Shown here: in pieces, positions 1-6,884 of the stretch
Position numbering within the stretch: the stretch's first letter is position 1
Layout: each line of letters opens with the position of its first letter
Origin: Spirochaetales bacterium
Lineage (GTDB): Bacteria; Spirochaetota; Spirochaetia; DSM-2461
NCBI GenBank assembly: GCA_028533045.1
Contig: JAQQAP010000010.1
Location: forward strand, 1-49,032
Length of the DNA: 49,032 bases
Direction: 5' to 3'
Translations under genes and position numbers: made by a program
The notes under the pieces: generated by a model
What the model was told of the DNA's origin: nothing
What the model saw: the letters and a program-made list of their open reading frames with translations, nothing else
The model's database searches: none

Positions 1-76
1 CAGAGACATCTTGCGGAGTCTTGAGGTTACTGGCTAGTTTATTTGCCAGCTCGTTAAATTCGTCTGTGTCGTACAA
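1..76 (-). CDS. IS256-like (mutator-type) transposase, N-terminal fragment
   Basis: The gene reads leftward off the window edge. The proposed start is TTG at 76-74, preceded by an AAGGAG ribosome binding site at about 84-89. The visible protein begins with an acidic YDTDEFNELANKL stretch followed by ASNLKTPQDVS. The pattern 'LA..LA..LKT..DL' is typical of the N-terminus of IS256-family transposases, which cut and paste DNA through a DDE catalytic core. Only about 25 residues are visible, so the catalytic residues cannot be judged. The family call rests on this short motif plus the terminal repeat. Confidence 0.65.
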   Translation of the reverse strand, partial: MYDTDEFNELANKLASNLKTPQDVS

Positions 77-140
77 AATAAAAGCTCCTTACTTTTTATA
101 CAAAGTTTTGGAGCTTTACACAAATTTATTTACAGGGTCT
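1..140 (-). mobile_element. End of an IS256-family insertion sequence (partial)
   Basis: This is the end of an insertion sequence that continues past the left edge of the window. It contains the first 25 codons of a transposase on the minus strand and a terminal sequence at about 103-139. Read inward, the terminus starts AGACCCTGTAAATAAATT, which resembles the terminal inverted repeats of many IS256-type elements from memory of that family. The outer boundary falls at about 138-140, exactly where the neighbouring acetyltransferase remnant stops. The other end and the target duplication are outside the window, so they cannot be confirmed. Confidence 0.7.
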
Positions 141-479
141 AGGCATAGCAATCATGCCATATTGGATTGCCCTCTTTATCTTTTCTAAAGAAGGCTTTTT
201 GTTTAAACAATCCTTCTTTCTCCATTCCAATTTTTTCTAACACTTTCCATGATGGAAGTATAAATGACCTATCATTTTTTTGCTCATTTTATGGACTACA
301 GCAAGGAAGTCATCACTCTTGCATCGTTCTGAAATCATTACTTTTGATTTTTTTTGAGTAATTGGGGCACCAGGTTCAAATCTGTAAATTTCTGGTAGTG
401 ACAAATAATCATATAAAGATTCCCAGTCTGATTCGATATGGTTTCTAATGATTAAATTTTCTGTTTCAACTTTTATCAT
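140..479 (-). pseudogene. GNAT acetyltransferase remnant with internal deletion, cut at the IS end
   Basis: The first 80 codons (479 down to 237, ATG start, AGGA 5 bases upstream) encode a RimJ/RimL-like GNAT N-terminus (TENLIIRNHIESDWESLYDY). The frame stops just after YFHHGKC. In a different frame, about 238-140, a clear GNAT C-terminus follows: EKIGMEKEGLFKQKAFFR, then a KDKEGNPIWHDCYA segment. The central part of the fold, including the acetyl-CoA binding loop (R/Q-x-x-G-x-G/A), is missing. A frame-changing deletion of roughly 80-90 codons is therefore inferred. The C-terminus, which in relatives continues for several residues after DCY, ends in a TAG that lies at the IS boundary. The gene is almost certainly inactive. 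Confidence 0.75.
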
Positions 480-544
480 TTTAATCCTATAAACATATAG
501 GCTGATATTAGGGATATCATTATTACTTCTCCTTAGAATGTAAT

Positions 545-1012
545 TTAGTATTTTAGCAGGATGTTTTTATCCGTTAAGTAACGAACTTTATAATCCAGAT
601 TACTTAGGTGTTTGAAATCAAGATTGTCCCAAAATATTTTCCCCGCGTCGTTATCAGAGTAAACGACGATAGCTACTTTTGAAATCCCTTCCGCATCGAG
701 TGCTTTACAGACTTCTTCAACTAATTTTTTCCCTATTCCTTTATTTCTATGTTTTTCAACTACAACCGTATGATAAATAAAGCCTTTACGTCCATCGTGT
801 CCACAGAGAATAACGGCTATTATTTCATTCTCGATTTCACATACAAAGTTTGTTGTGGGGTTTCTTCTCAAAAATCTATCAGTACCCTCTTTCGAGTCAT
901 CGAGAACCCTAAGTGAGATCCCTTTTGTTTCATACCAAATCTGATAAATCTTATCATAGTCATGGATTGTCATGTTTCTAATAATCAAAAAAGTATCCTC
1001 AACTGTTTTCAA
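545..1012 (-). CDS. GNAT-family N-acetyltransferase
   Basis: An intact 155-residue GNAT protein, predicted to transfer an acetyl group from acetyl-CoA to an unknown amine substrate in the cytoplasm. The acetyl-CoA pyrophosphate loop is visible at residues 89-94 (RNKGIG), followed by an amphipathic helix (KKLVEEVCKAL). The usual late motif 'N..A..FW...F' appears at 121-133 (NDAGKIFWDNLDF). Length is normal for a single-domain member. The start is TTG at 1012, supported by an AGGGGG ribosome binding site 7-8 bases upstream. It sits beside a broken GNAT gene but the two are not close paralogues by eye. The substrate cannot be inferred. Confidence 0.85.
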   Translation of the reverse strand: MKTVEDTFLIIRNMTIHDYDKIYQIWYETKGISLRVLDDSKEGTDRFLRRNPTTNFVCEIENEIIAVILCGHDGRKGFIYHTVVVEKHRNKGIGKKLVEEVCKALDAEGISKVAIVVYSDNDAGKIFWDNLDFKHLSNLDYKVRYLTDKNILLKY

Positions 1013-1137
1013 TAAGAGTACCCCCTAATTCCCGCACCGGTCAATCAGGCCTGATTTTTTCCTCCCCGGTCGGCAAAGAAGCGAAAGAAAAAATAAAAGA
1101 CCATAATAGAGCCAACAAAACAGAAAAGGAGTTTGTG

Positions 1138-2091
1138 ATGAATAATTCTATGAAAAAGATCTCCATGGTCTTTCTACTGCTTATTGCTGCCGCGACTATC
1201 TATGCCGGCGGAGCAAAAGAGGCTAATGAAACAACTGCGAATGAAGCCCCTGCGGCTATGACAAGTATTGATGACGTTGCTGCTGCCCTTGGCGTCACTA
1301 CCCAAGAACTTACCGGAGCCCTAGGCAAGCCTTCCCTGGGGGCCCCGAACTTTGCTGAAGCTGCAGAAAAACTTGATGTTGATGCAGAAAAGCTTGAAAA
1401 ACTAATGATGCAGCTTATGGGAGGAGAAGACTCGGTAGAGCTGGACCCCTACATCGTAACTCTGAATGGTGTTGATTTCGAACTCACCTATAAAATGTTT
1501 AGCTGGGACGAGCTTCCCGCCGATGTAGAATACGAGCGTCAGCCCATTCAGGAATTCACCATCCCCGAGGGAGATGTTCGCTGGTACGAAGTGGTCTACG
1601 TGTCTACGGGAAACCTTAACTGGTACCAGGCCGCCTATCTGGCACAGGATGCCGGCGGCTATCTTGCCTGTATGACCAGCGAAGAAGAGAACAGCTTTGT
1701 CTTTGAACTGGTTAACGATAGAAAATATTTCTCCTTCTTTGATGAAAACGGCCAGCATTATGGTATTGGTATTGGCCCCTTCCTGGGAGGCTATCAGCCG
1801 GAAGGTTCCGTTGAGCCCGCCGGTGGCTGGACTTGGTTAAGCGGTGAAGCTTGGGAATACACCAACTGGGCACAGAACCTGGATGACGGCGTGATCGACA
1901 AAGATCCCCGTGACAACACCCAGCCCAATAACTCCGCCGATGGCCAGCCGATTATGGGTTTTGGCGAGTTGAATGTCCCCGTTCCCACCTGGGGCGATTA
2001 CACCGATTCTGTCGGTACCTACGGTACCAGAGGCCCGACCAAGAGATACGGATTCATCATCGAGTATGAATCTGACCCCACAGCTAACTAA
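1138..2091 (+). CDS. Exported protein with C-type-lectin-like domain
   Basis: A 317-residue secreted or periplasmic protein. The N-terminus has a signal peptide (MKKISMVFLLLIAAATIYA then GGAKEA) with no lipobox cysteine. The middle, to about residue 145, is low-complexity Ala/Glu-rich sequence followed by a spacer. From about residue 148 to the end there is a C-type-lectin-like fold: NWYQAAYLAQDAGGYLACMT, then WTWLSGEAWEYTNWA, a PNN segment, TWGDY at about 283 (the WND position) and a closing YGFIIEYE strand. CTLDs bind sugars or proteins; the usual disulphide cysteines are absent, so the ligand is unknown. ATG 1138 is preferred over GTG 1135 because AAAAGGAG lies 6 bases before it. A terminator follows. 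Confidence 0.75.
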   Translation: MNNSMKKISMVFLLLIAAATIYAGGAKEANETTANEAPAAMTSIDDVAAALGVTTQELTGALGKPSLGAPNFAEAAEKLDVDAEKLEKLMMQLMGGEDSVELDPYIVTLNGVDFELTYKMFSWDELPADVEYERQPIQEFTIPEGDVRWYEVVYVSTGNLNWYQAAYLAQDAGGYLACMTSEEENSFVFELVNDRKYFSFFDENGQHYGIGIGPFLGGYQPEGSVEPAGGWTWLSGEAWEYTNWAQNLDDGVIDKDPRDNTQPNNSADGQPIMGFGELNVPVPTWGDYTDSVGTYGTRGPTKRYGFIIEYESDPTAN

Positions 2092-2106
2092 TTGACTTTA
2101 TCCTAT

Positions 2107-2147
2107 TCCCGGCTGGGCACCTCCTGTGTTCAGCCGGGATTATTTTT
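2107..2147 (+). terminator. Rho-independent terminator after the lectin-like gene
   Basis: The stem TCCCGGCTG / CAGCCGGGA is separated by a 15-base loop and followed by TTATTTTTA. It lies 15 bases after the lectin-like stop codon. Its loop, right arm and T-tract are duplicated at 3660-3694 without the left arm. Confidence 0.85.
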
Positions 2148-3694
2148 ATATCCTTCTGGCTTTATTGATAACTTTTCCCGGCCTCTTCCCCCGGAAGAGC
2201 TTTTTAAGAGCCCCGTTTTATAAAGAATTTATCATCTCTAATATTCGTTCAAACTCCAAATCCTTTCCTAGGAGATAATCCTCTATAGTATAATTGACCT
2301 CTATATCTGGCATTACGCCCCGACCTGACTCAAGACCTTCTACACTTGTCGTACCAACTACCTGAGCATTTATTAAGGCAATCTGAGTATTTTGTAAGCG
2401 CTCTTTTACTGCATATCCATTACACTTATATCCTCCCCCAGATTCCTGCCCCACAATAGTTACATTGGGATTGTTCTTCAAATGGGATAGGACAAAACCT
2501 GTACTGGAGAAACAACCTCCATCGGTCATAATAAATAGCTTTCCCTTAAAAGCGTTCTCTTTTATCACAGTCTTTTCTAAAGCTAAATGGTCAAAACCTT
2601 CTTGGTCATCAGAATAAAAGTAGAACGATTCATCCATAAGATAACTTAGCAGGATATTTGCATGGTCTGCAAATCCTCCGGGATTGCCTCTAAGATCCAG
2701 TATAAGATTTGTGGAACCATTCTGTTTTAAGGTTGTAAAAAAAGAATCTATTGTTTTTGAACTCATGTACTTAAAATATTTAACTCTTAATACAGCGTAA
2801 TTTTCTGTAAAGAAATAGTTGTCCAATCCCGGAGCATCTTCCATAATAAATTTACTTTTATTTGGTTCTATAACCTCCGTTATTAAATCCGTTCCACCCG
2901 GAGCAGTATAGCTAATCCTAAACTGCTCGGGAGCTTCAAAGTAGTTATGATAATAATCACTGAAATTTTGATTCAATTGAAATTCCTTCCGAGTCTCATT
3001 AGAACCGTCAGATGGCATGGAAGAATATAAGATATCTATTATCTCTGCACTATCTCTGTTGTTTATGGAGTGTATTTTTGATCCCTCAGGTATATTTGTA
3101 TTGTAGGAATTCTTAAATATATATAATTCTGAGTTAATAACTTTGACGGCAAAGGGAAAATAATATCTTTCCTCTTGCAAATATCCAACGGGATATTTAA
3201 TTTTTGTATGCCCGCAATCTACTGCTGCAACAACAGGCGCTAAAAGTTTGTAAAACTCATATCTAGACATATCTGAGATTTTCAGACGTTGCGATTCTGC
3301 TACATGGGCAAACTTGGACATATCTGTAAAAGCTTTTGGTGGTGAGCTTTTAATAATATCAACTAACTGATCAAAATCTTGCAGTAGAGCATCTTTAGCA
3401 AAAATTCCTTCTTGATGAGATGGTAAAACTTCATTATCTGAAATACAACCGGTTAATATTATAAGAAATATAATAGTTATGAACTTTAAAATATTATGCA
3501 TAATACAATACCCCGTTTTTTAATAAATTGTAGTTTAATATATTTGATCTTAAGCCGAATACTCTATAATTGGTTCATTCTTGATATAAGTCAAGCATTA
3601 TAAAAACAAATGCAATGGCCCTATCCTATAAACACATAGGCAGATCTCAGGCGAACCTTGGGCACCTCCTGTGTTCAGCCGGGATTTTTTTTAT
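2115..3694. repeat. Direct repeat pair (36 bp) flanking the S41 peptidase gene
   Basis: Copy 1 is at 2115-2150 and copy 2 at 3660-3694. The first 26 bases (GGGCACCTCCTGTGTTCAGC and the next six) are identical, and the T-rich tails differ by one base in length and composition. Copy 1 is the loop and right arm of a working terminator; copy 2 lacks the left arm. The segment between them is AT-rich and carries a single gene on the opposite strand. Confidence 0.85.
2218..3501 (-). CDS. S41-family (CtpA/tricorn-like) peptidase lipoprotein
   Basis: A 427-residue exported serine protease. The signal peptide ends in a lipobox with Cys19 (IILTGC), so membrane anchoring is expected. An N-terminal helical region reaches about residue 110 and includes a GHTK motif at 97-100. 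The S41 core follows: DLRGNPGG at 269-276, the nucleophile region GGCFSSTG at 328-335 (Ser332/333) and GQESGGG at 351-357. Length fits single S41 proteins of the secreted lipoprotein type. The ATG at 3501 is preceded by GGGGT about 10 bases upstream. The gene is AT-richer than the neighbouring lectin gene, oriented against it, and flanked by a direct repeat, which suggests recent insertion. The substrate is unknown. Confidence 0.85.
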   Translation of the reverse strand: MHNILKFITIIFLIILTGCISDNEVLPSHQEGIFAKDALLQDFDQLVDIIKSSPPKAFTDMSKFAHVAESQRLKISDMSRYEFYKLLAPVVAAVDCGHTKIKYPVGYLQEERYYFPFAVKVINSELYIFKNSYNTNIPEGSKIHSINNRDSAEIIDILYSSMPSDGSNETRKEFQLNQNFSDYYHNYFEAPEQFRISYTAPGGTDLITEVIEPNKSKFIMEDAPGLDNYFFTENYAVLRVKYFKYMSSKTIDSFFTTLKQNGSTNLILDLRGNPGGFADHANILLSYLMDESFYFYSDDQEGFDHLALEKTVIKENAFKGKLFIMTDGGCFSSTGFVLSHLKNNPNVTIVGQESGGGYKCNGYAVKERLQNTQIALINAQVVGTTSVEGLESGRGVMPDIEVNYTIEDYLLGKDLEFERILEMINSL

Positions 3695-3772
3695 AAAGTC
3701 TTTGCCTGCGCAGTATGCTATAATAATCATGACTATATGGAAACTCTATTATTTGAACTGGAGGGCGAATAA

Positions 3773-4096
3773 ATGGACAAAATGAGTAAGCACATCACAT
3801 TAAAACAACTCCAGGAAGTGATCAAAGAGACAGACTACAACCCATCTTTAAAAGACGCCTATTTCTATAAATTGGTGGAAGAAGTAGGAGAGTTGGGCAA
3901 TGTCTTGAGAAAGAATAACTTCATGGATATTCCTTCGAGCCATAGTGTTACCAATGAAGTCAAAGGTTCCATTGAAGAGGAGCTTTACGATGTTCTCCAT
4001 TATGTGGCTGCCATAGCCAATTTGCATGAAATAGACCTGGAAGAGTGCGTCCGGCTAAAGAGGGAGTTTAATTCGAAGCGGAAGAGAACTTCCTAA
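3773..4096 (+). CDS. MazG-like nucleotide pyrophosphohydrolase
   Basis: A 107-residue all-helical protein of the MazG/dUTPase-like superfamily, which hydrolyses nucleoside triphosphates to monophosphates and pyrophosphate and often acts in nucleotide-pool cleaning. The metal-binding pattern is visible: KLVEEVGELGNVL supplies the EExxE helix at about 35-39, and EEELYDVLHYVAAIAN supplies the second ExxD helix at about 72-76. Length is normal for a single-domain enzyme. The start has GGAGG 8 bases upstream. It is followed after 18 bases by a decayed histidine phosphatase with a similar ribosome binding site (GAGGGCGAAT), so the two may once have formed a small operon. The exact nucleotide specificity is unknown. 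Confidence 0.8.
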   Translation: MDKMSKHITLKQLQEVIKETDYNPSLKDAYFYKLVEEVGELGNVLRKNNFMDIPSSHSVTNEVKGSIEEELYDVLHYVAAIANLHEIDLEECVRLKREFNSKRKRTS

Positions 4097-4114
4097 GGTG
4101 ATAGAGGGCGAATC

Positions 4115-4336
4115 ATGAAAATTATCTTCATTCGAAACGGAGAAAGCGAAACAAATATTCATAATCTCTTTTTCTGCATAAGCCATGGCGGTGTTTTGGG
4201 CACGGCTTTACCTAATGTCACTACGATAAAGAATACAGATGGCCTCAAACATTATGAACTCCAAAATACTGAAACGGTAGAAGTGACATATACAAAAAAA
4301 GAAGGTTATACCTGTAGCAGCTGGGGGGCTTTCTGA
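4115..4336 (+). pseudogene. Histidine phosphatase (phosphoglycerate-mutase-like) remnant
   Basis: A 73-residue open frame made from both ends of a histidine phosphatase. The N-terminus MKIIFIRNGESETN matches the family start 'RHGE(S/T)..N', but the phosphorylated histidine of RHG is replaced by Asn. Immediately afterwards comes the family's C-terminal catalytic motif, seen as ISHGGVLGTAL, followed by a tail. About 100 residues that normally separate these motifs are absent, while the frame is kept. With the catalytic histidine gone and most of the fold missing, it should be inactive. It could still be transcribed with the upstream MazG-like gene. Confidence 0.75.
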
Positions 4337-4379
4337 TTGTGAGGAAAAGACAATTTGAAATAAATGAAGAGGTGGACCG

Positions 4380-5024
4380 ATGAGTTTTTTTGATAGATTT
4401 AAAAAGAAGAGTTCTTCAACTGGAGAGGAATCACCACTCGGTTGGGATGCTATAACAAACGAATTTATTAGGATTTACCCGGGACAAGATAATCCAAAAC
4501 ACTACGGAACCCTGATAAGTTGGGAGTTCGGAGGGAATGATCCTCTTCAGGGAATAAGTATCTATGAAGATAAAGACAGCTTTCATTTTGTGACGTTCGG
4601 TTTATCCGAGCTGTATGAAAAACACAGTGAAAATAAAGATATAAGTGGTTATGGTATGGAACTTACGTTTAGGCTTAAAAAAGGTTGTTATGAGAATGAA
4701 GAGGACGAAATAAAATGTATTTGCGGTATTCTTCAATCAATAGCAAGAATCACCTTTACGAAGGGAGAAATATTCAAACCATTTGAGTATATATATTCAG
4801 GTCAGAAATCGGGGGTTGATTCAGAGCAGAAATCTGATATTACAGGTTTTATTACTATTCCAGACGTAAAAGCCAATCCTCTCAGTACCGTAAATGGGGG
4901 GCTTAGCTTTGTACAGCTTATTGGTGTTAAAGATACTGAATTGCAGCAAGTATTAAACAAGGAAAATGATGTAAGAGGTTTGTATGAGTCATTAGGCTCC
5001 GATATAACCGATTATAAGAGGTAA
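4380..5024 (+). CDS. Suppressor-of-fused (SUFU) domain protein
   Basis: A 214-residue cytoplasmic protein of the SUFU family. Motifs are in the usual order: GWDAI at about 21-25, YPGQDNPKHYGT at about 33-44, ISWEFGGNDPLQGISIYED at about 46-64, FHFVTFGLSELYEK and SGYGMELTFRLKKG. No signal peptide is present. In bacteria, SUFU proteins have been predicted to act as immunity proteins of polymorphic toxin systems; no toxin gene is adjacent here, so that role is only a possibility. The start has GAGG 7 bases upstream. It lies in the accessory block between a decayed phosphatase and a macro-domain gene, with 45 bases to the latter. Confidence 0.85.
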   Translation: MSFFDRFKKKSSSTGEESPLGWDAITNEFIRIYPGQDNPKHYGTLISWEFGGNDPLQGISIYEDKDSFHFVTFGLSELYEKHSENKDISGYGMELTFRLKKGCYENEEDEIKCICGILQSIARITFTKGEIFKPFEYIYSGQKSGVDSEQKSDITGFITIPDVKANPLSTVNGGLSFVQLIGVKDTELQQVLNKENDVRGLYESLGSDITDYKR

Positions 5025-5069
5025 GGCACCCGGTTCTAGGAGCTCGTGACGTAAAGCAGAGGAGGAAAC

Positions 5070-5636
5070 ATGCAAAGGTCCACCGATATTCAGTACAATG
5101 ACAAAATCCTTTCTGTCATAACCGGCGACATCACCTTCGAAACGACCGATGCCATCGTTAACGCAGCCAATTCAAGCTTACTCGGCGGAGGCGGGGTAGA
5201 TGGTGCCATTCACCGGGGGGCGGGAAGGGAGTTGCTGGAGTACTGCCGAACACTAAGGGGTTGTCCTCCCGGAAGCGCTAAGATCTCTCCCGGATTTAAA
5301 CTCCCTGCCAAATACATCATTCATACGGTGGGACCAGTTTATCAAGACGGCAAGTCAGGGGAGGCCGAAGTACTTCGTTCCTGTTATCAATCGTCTTTAC
5401 AATTGGCCGATGAAAAAGAACTTACCTCAATCGCCTTTCCTGCCATTAGTACGGGAGTCTATCGTTTTCCCATGGAGGAAGCGGCAAAAATTGCGGTTGA
5501 TACGGTTATGAAATATTTACGAGGCAATACGACCTTGAGGCTCGTACGATTCGTTTTATACGGGGGAGACTTTGAAGGGCTTTATTTACGTTATATTAAG
5601 GATTATTTCCCTTCCCCCCAATCTTCCCAATCCTAA
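5070..5636 (+). CDS. Macro-domain protein (O-acetyl-ADP-ribose deacetylase-like)
   Basis: A 188-residue single macro domain. It is predicted to bind ADP-ribose and, by similarity to MacroD/YmdB enzymes, to remove acetyl or ADP-ribosyl groups. The substrate-binding loops are clear: GDIT at about 19-22, DAIVNAANSSLLGGGGVDGA (catalytic Asn and the GGGGVDGAI loop) at about 28-47, and the second loop AISTGVYRFP near 129-138. The start has a strong GGAGG. Its placement beside SUFU and MazG-like genes suggests an accessory stress or conflict-related setting rather than a housekeeping operon, but that is inference. The C-terminal Ser/Gln-rich tail is not part of the domain. Confidence 0.9.
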   Translation: MQRSTDIQYNDKILSVITGDITFETTDAIVNAANSSLLGGGGVDGAIHRGAGRELLEYCRTLRGCPPGSAKISPGFKLPAKYIIHTVGPVYQDGKSGEAEVLRSCYQSSLQLADEKELTSIAFPAISTGVYRFPMEEAAKIAVDTVMKYLRGNTTLRLVRFVLYGGDFEGLYLRYIKDYFPSPQSSQS

Positions 5637-5709
5637 TAAAATTCCCTATAATAACCCATTAACCTAAAATTATACGGGGAGCCTCCCTCCCCGCGAACGG
5701 AGAAAACGA

Positions 5710-6192
5710 ATGAAAGATTGTCCCTGTACGAGCGGCAAGCCCTTTGACCTGTGCTGCGGTCCTATTTTGGAAGGTAAAACAGCAGCCCCTACGGCGGAAG
5801 CTCTTATGAGAGCCCGCTACAGCGCTTACGCTACGGGAAATATCGATTTTATAATGGACAGCAACGAGCCGGAAAGCCGGGAAAACCTGTCCCGCGAAGC
5901 CATCGAAGAGTGGTCCAAGGCTTCCGAATGGCAGGGGCTGGAAATCATTAAGACTCAGAAAGGTCAGGAAGGCGATTCCAAGGGCCTTGTAGAGTTTAAG
6001 GCTCACTACAGCCAGAACCGGGCCCGCTACACCCACCACGAGCTGGCCAGCTTCGAGAAGATTGACGGCAAGTGGATGTTCTTTGACGGGGAAGAGATTA
6101 ATCAGCCCCTCAACGCGGGTGCAAAAGTCGGTCGTAACGATCCCTGTCCCTGCGGCAGCGGCAAGAAATACAAAAAGTGCTGCGGCAAATAG
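5710..6192 (+). CDS. ychJ: YchJ-family protein with SEC-C zinc motifs at both ends
   Basis: A 160-residue protein of the UPF0225/YchJ family. The N-terminal SEC-C-like motif ([14 protein letters not shown]) is followed by an NTF2-like core (about residues 20-125; [18 protein letters not shown] is characteristic), then a C-terminal SEC-C motif ([19 protein letters not shown]), which binds zinc. The biochemical function is not established. GGAG lies 7 bases before the ATG. It is the first gene of a five-gene run in which each start overlaps or abuts the previous stop. The next start (GTG 6177) lies inside its last codons, pointing to translational coupling. Confidence 0.9.
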   Translation: MKDCPCTSGKPFDLCCGPILEGKTAAPTAEALMRARYSAYATGNIDFIMDSNEPESRENLSREAIEEWSKASEWQGLEIIKTQKGQEGDSKGLVEFKAHYSQNRARYTHHELASFEKIDGKWMFFDGEEINQPLNAGAKVGRNDPCPCGSGKKYKKCCGK

Positions 6193-6884
6193 AAGAGCGC
6201 CTCCTCTACGAAGACAACCATCTTATGGTGGTGAACAAGGAGGCCGGGGAGATTGTCCAGGGCGATAAGACCGGAGACCGGGCCATGCCCGACGAGATTA
6301 AGGATTTTATCGCCCGCCGGGACAGCAAACCGGGCAATGTCTTTTTGGGGGTGACCCATCGTCTGGATCGTCCCACCAGCGGGGCGGTTGTCTTTGCCAA
6401 AACCTCCAAGGCCCTCTCCCGCATGAACGAACTCTTTCGCAAGGGAGAGGTGGATAAAACCTACTGGGCCATTACGGAAAAGGCCCCTCCCAAAAAAGAA
6501 GATACCCTTAAAAACTGGCTCTTTAGAGACCGGAAGAAGAATCGCTCCTTTTGTTGGAACGAACCGGGCGAAGGACGTCAGGAGGCCCGCCTCCGCTACA
6601 AGCTTCTCGCCTCAAGCGACCGCTACCATCTGGTGGAAGTGGAACTTCTTACAGGCCGCCATCATCAGATTCGCTGCCAGCTCTCCGCTTTGGGCTGTCC
6701 CATTAAGGGAGACCTGAAGTACGGGGCCAAGCGCTCCAACAGGGGGGGAGGAATCAGTCTCCATGCTAGGCGAATTGCCTTTGTCCATCCCGTCAAAAAG
6801 GAAGAGCTCAATCTTACCGCTCCCGTTCCTCCGGAAGATGCCCTGTGGCGTCATTTTGAGGAAAGCTGTGGAGAGGGTGTGTGA
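6177..6884 (+). CDS. RluA-family RNA pseudouridine synthase
   Basis: A 235-residue enzyme predicted to isomerise uridine to pseudouridine in rRNA or tRNA. The catalytic motif HRLDRPTSG lies at 61-69 with Asp64 as nucleophile. The N-terminal strand [16 protein letters not shown] and the later [17 protein letters not shown] motif are typical of the RluA/RluC/TruC branch. There is no S4 domain, so it resembles the short members; the exact target uridine cannot be assigned. The GTG start at 6177 overlaps ychJ by 16 bases in another frame and keeps the conserved N-terminal strand. The stop overlaps the next start by 4 bases (GTGA). Confidence 0.88.
   Translation: MLRQIEERLLYEDNHLMVVNKEAGEIVQGDKTGDRAMPDEIKDFIARRDSKPGNVFLGVTHRLDRPTSGAVVFAKTSKALSRMNELFRKGEVDKTYWAITEKAPPKKEDTLKNWLFRDRKKNRSFCWNEPGEGRQEARLRYKLLASSDRYHLVEVELLTGRHHQIRCQLSALGCPIKGDLKYGAKRSNRGGGISLHARRIAFVHPVKKEELNLTAPVPPEDALWRHFEESCGEGV

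Larger units (their letters stand above)
485..3651. repeat. Dispersed 28-bp repeat, copies at 485-512 and 3624-3651
   Basis: The two copies begin TCCTATAAACATATAGGC and TCCTATAAACACATAGGC and match at 24 of 28 positions. Each contains a small palindrome (CCTATA, spacer, TATAGG, with one mismatch in the second copy). Copy 1 lies directly upstream of, and overlaps the ribosome binding site of, the broken GNAT gene; copy 2 lies next to the second copy of the terminator-derived repeat. No function is assigned. Confidence 0.6.

Noticed and set aside
140..5640. Integron cassette array
   Set aside because: The mix of small accessory genes suggested it, but no integrase, no GTTRRRY/RYYYAAC core sites and no attC-like large hairpins were found, and gene orientations are mixed.
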